Positions 62,860-64,000 of a stretch of DNA of 64,000 nucleotides are shown here, piece by piece (positions within the stretch are counted from its first letter, which is position 1; each line of letters begins with the position of its first letter). The DNA comes from Typha latifolia (Eukaryota > Streptophyta > Magnoliopsida > Poales > Typhaceae). A program made the translations under genes and the position numbers. The notes beneath the pieces were generated by a model. That model was given only the letters and a program-made list of their open reading frames with translations. It did no database searches and was not told the DNA's origin. The DNA is taken from contig CM034100.1 of the NCBI GenBank assembly GCA_019914945.1, positions 14,147,096 through 14,211,095 on the forward strand. Reading direction: 5' to 3'.

Positions 62860-63720
62860 TCAAGAGCTAGCCACCCAAAAGGCCTCTGCTTCCCAATTCT
62901 CCCTTCTTTTACTCCTCCCATGTCCACCACCACCTTCTTCTATGCACCTTCCTGCCCTCCTATACTTTGCAATCTCCATTTCCTCTCCATTCTCTTTGCA
63001 TCCCATGGCATTCATCTCTCTCCCTACAAAACCCAAGAATAACTCCTCTTCTTCTGCTTCTCCATTCTCTGTTTTCACCTCCTCCTCTGCCTCCTTCTCT
63101 GGTTTTGCCTCTGTTACATTGCCATCATGGCCATGGCTATCGACAGAGTGGTCGCCGTCGGAGAGTAGGCGAAGGCGAAGGCGGCCATCGGCTCTCTCGG
63201 CTTCCATTATCAACGGCTTGACGGCGTACATGATCAGAATTCCATTCTCCCTCTTGCTCACAACCTGAAGGCGGCCTTCGCCTGCAAGCGTCGTAAGAGG
63301 AGGGGGGAATCCAGAGCCAATCTTTACCCTCCTAATCCTCTTCTCCACCGTCTCCTTCCTATCTCTTCTCCTTTCCTCCAACTCCACTAAACCAACATCA
63401 CCTTTCTCCATTGGGAACCCATCAAGCTTATAGTCGTCGGCGGTGTAGACGGCGCCAGTTTCGCAGCCTAACGTCTCGGTGCACATCTCTAGGTTCCTCT
63501 TGCCAGTCATCGACGGCGATTGCTTAGGATGGAAGGCTTTCAAGGTGTAAGATGACTTCTCTATCACTTTGAGAGGGCTCTCTTTCAGAGTAGAAAGAGA
63601 GCAGAGAGAACTCCATCCATCACCATTACTACTTGCTATCTCCTTCCTTCCTTGTTCAAGTTGGATAGTAGGAGAAGGAAAAGAAGTAGAAGAAGAAGAA
63701 GAAAACAACATGGAAGGCAT
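62860..63720 (-). CDS. FANTASTIC FOUR (FAF)-like protein
   Basis: Intronless, 286 aa. The start is the first ATG at 63720 (an upstream in-frame GTG is not used). The N-terminus is Ser-rich. Residues about 76-187 carry the FAF-domain layout: L-E-M-C-T-E-T-L-G-C-E-T-G (78-90), D-G-F-P, then basic R-R-V-K, F-P-P-P-L-T-T-L (139-146) and the G-R-L-Q...A-D-G-R-L-R-L block. After it come an acidic Glu-rich stretch and a basic tail. FAF proteins of Arabidopsis limit shoot meristem size by repressing WUSCHEL; biochemical function is not settled. The match is by signature blocks only, so FAF-like is safer than an ortholog name. GC is moderate. Confidence 0.75.
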   Translation of the reverse strand: MPSMLFSSSSSTSFPSPTIQLEQGRKEIASSNGDGWSSLCSLSTLKESPLKVIEKSSYTLKAFHPKQSPSMTGKRNLEMCTETLGCETGAVYTADDYKLDGFPMEKGDVGLVELEERRRDRKETVEKRIRRVKIGSGFPPPLTTLAGEGRLQVVSKRENGILIMYAVKPLIMEAERADGRLRLRLLSDGDHSVDSHGHDGNVTEAKPEKEAEEEVKTENGEAEEEELFLGFVGREMNAMGCKENGEEMEIAKYRRAGRCIEEGGGGHGRSKRRENWEAEAFWVASS

Positions 63721-63818
63721 GATGACAAGGTGAAACAGAGGAAGGTTTAAAGCAAAACAGAGCACAAAGCTAAGACAAAGGACAAAGTAGAGTCATACAA
63801 TAGTGGACAATGGAAGAG

Positions 63819-63860
63819 GAAGAAGAAGAAGAAGAAGAAGAAGAAGAAGAGGAGGAGGAG
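63819..63860. repeat. (GAA)n/(GAG)n microsatellite in the FAF-like leader
   Basis: About eleven AAG units followed by GGAGGAGG. On the coding strand it is (CTT)n, about 100-140 bp upstream of the ATG, between the TATA box and the start codon. It is therefore probably transcribed as 5' UTR. Confidence 0.85.
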
Positions 63861-63911
63861 GGAGTCTCAAACCACAAGAATGGATTGAAAAGAGCATTGT
63901 CCTGCCACTAG

Positions 63912-63919
63912 TTTATATA
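63912..63919 (-). promoter_or_regulatory. TATA box of the FAF-like gene
   Basis: The coding strand reads CCTCTATATAAAC, a consensus plant TATA box, 192 bp upstream of the start codon. The CT-rich (CTT)n tract lies between them, which would place transcription start near 63885. Confidence 0.6.
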
Positions 63920-64000
63920 GAGGTTGGTGGTGGGGGATGCAAAATTTATTCTCTAGAGCTTTGACAAAGGAAAGGGAATTCCATTCCATATTATTACCAA

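Overview
This window is nuclear DNA from a flowering plant. Its genes are split by GT-AG introns, intergenic DNA is AT-rich, and transposon relics are common. The first exons of KEG, STELLO, CHLH and the MAKR-like gene are strongly GC-rich while downstream exons are AT-richer. That 5'-high GC gradient is typical of monocots; I cannot name the species. I saw no tRNA, rRNA, CRISPR, prokaryotic or organellar segment.

Seven genes are supported, in this order. (1) KEG-type RING/kinase/ankyrin E3 ligase, minus strand, 1451-11959, with its 3' part outside the window. (2) STELLO-type Golgi glycosyltransferase, plus strand, 18378-25644. (3) MAKR3/4-BKI1-like membrane-associated kinase regulator, minus strand, 32745-33824. 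(4) Magnesium-chelatase H subunit CHLH/GUN5, minus strand, 38541-43478. (5) CPL4-like RNA polymerase II CTD phosphatase, minus strand, 44766-53912. (6) A small plant protein with a C-terminal winged-helix-like region, plus strand, 54315-about 55302. (7) A FANTASTIC FOUR-like protein, minus strand, 62860-63720. They are housekeeping or signalling genes (ubiquitin/ABA, cell wall, brassinosteroid or receptor-kinase signalling, chlorophyll synthesis, transcription, meristem size). They share no pathway and do not form a cluster.

Spaces and introns hold repeats. STELLO intron 1 carries a 1.3-kb head-to-tail duplication and a hairpin. 12.6-18.0 kb is AT-rich and contains a degenerate hAT-like element whose inverted relative lies at 27.1-27.5 kb. 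25.8-32.7 kb is a nest of relics: that hAT-like copy, a dispersed repeat, a primer-binding-like site, a Tourist-like MITE with TTA target duplication, and an L1-type reverse-transcriptase fragment. CPL4 intron 2 probably holds an old LTR-retrotransposon end. The dispersed repeat recurs at 30.4 kb and, inverted, at 55.9 kb.

Regulatory points include a perfect G-box upstream of CHLH, a 402-bp bidirectional promoter with a palindromic Site II element between CPL4 and the winged-helix gene, a TATA box upstream of the FAF-like gene, and pyrimidine-rich leaders upstream of several genes. The most unusual coding detail is a GC-AG intron in CHLH. I found no undescribed multi-gene system; the novelty here lies in repeats and gene structure.
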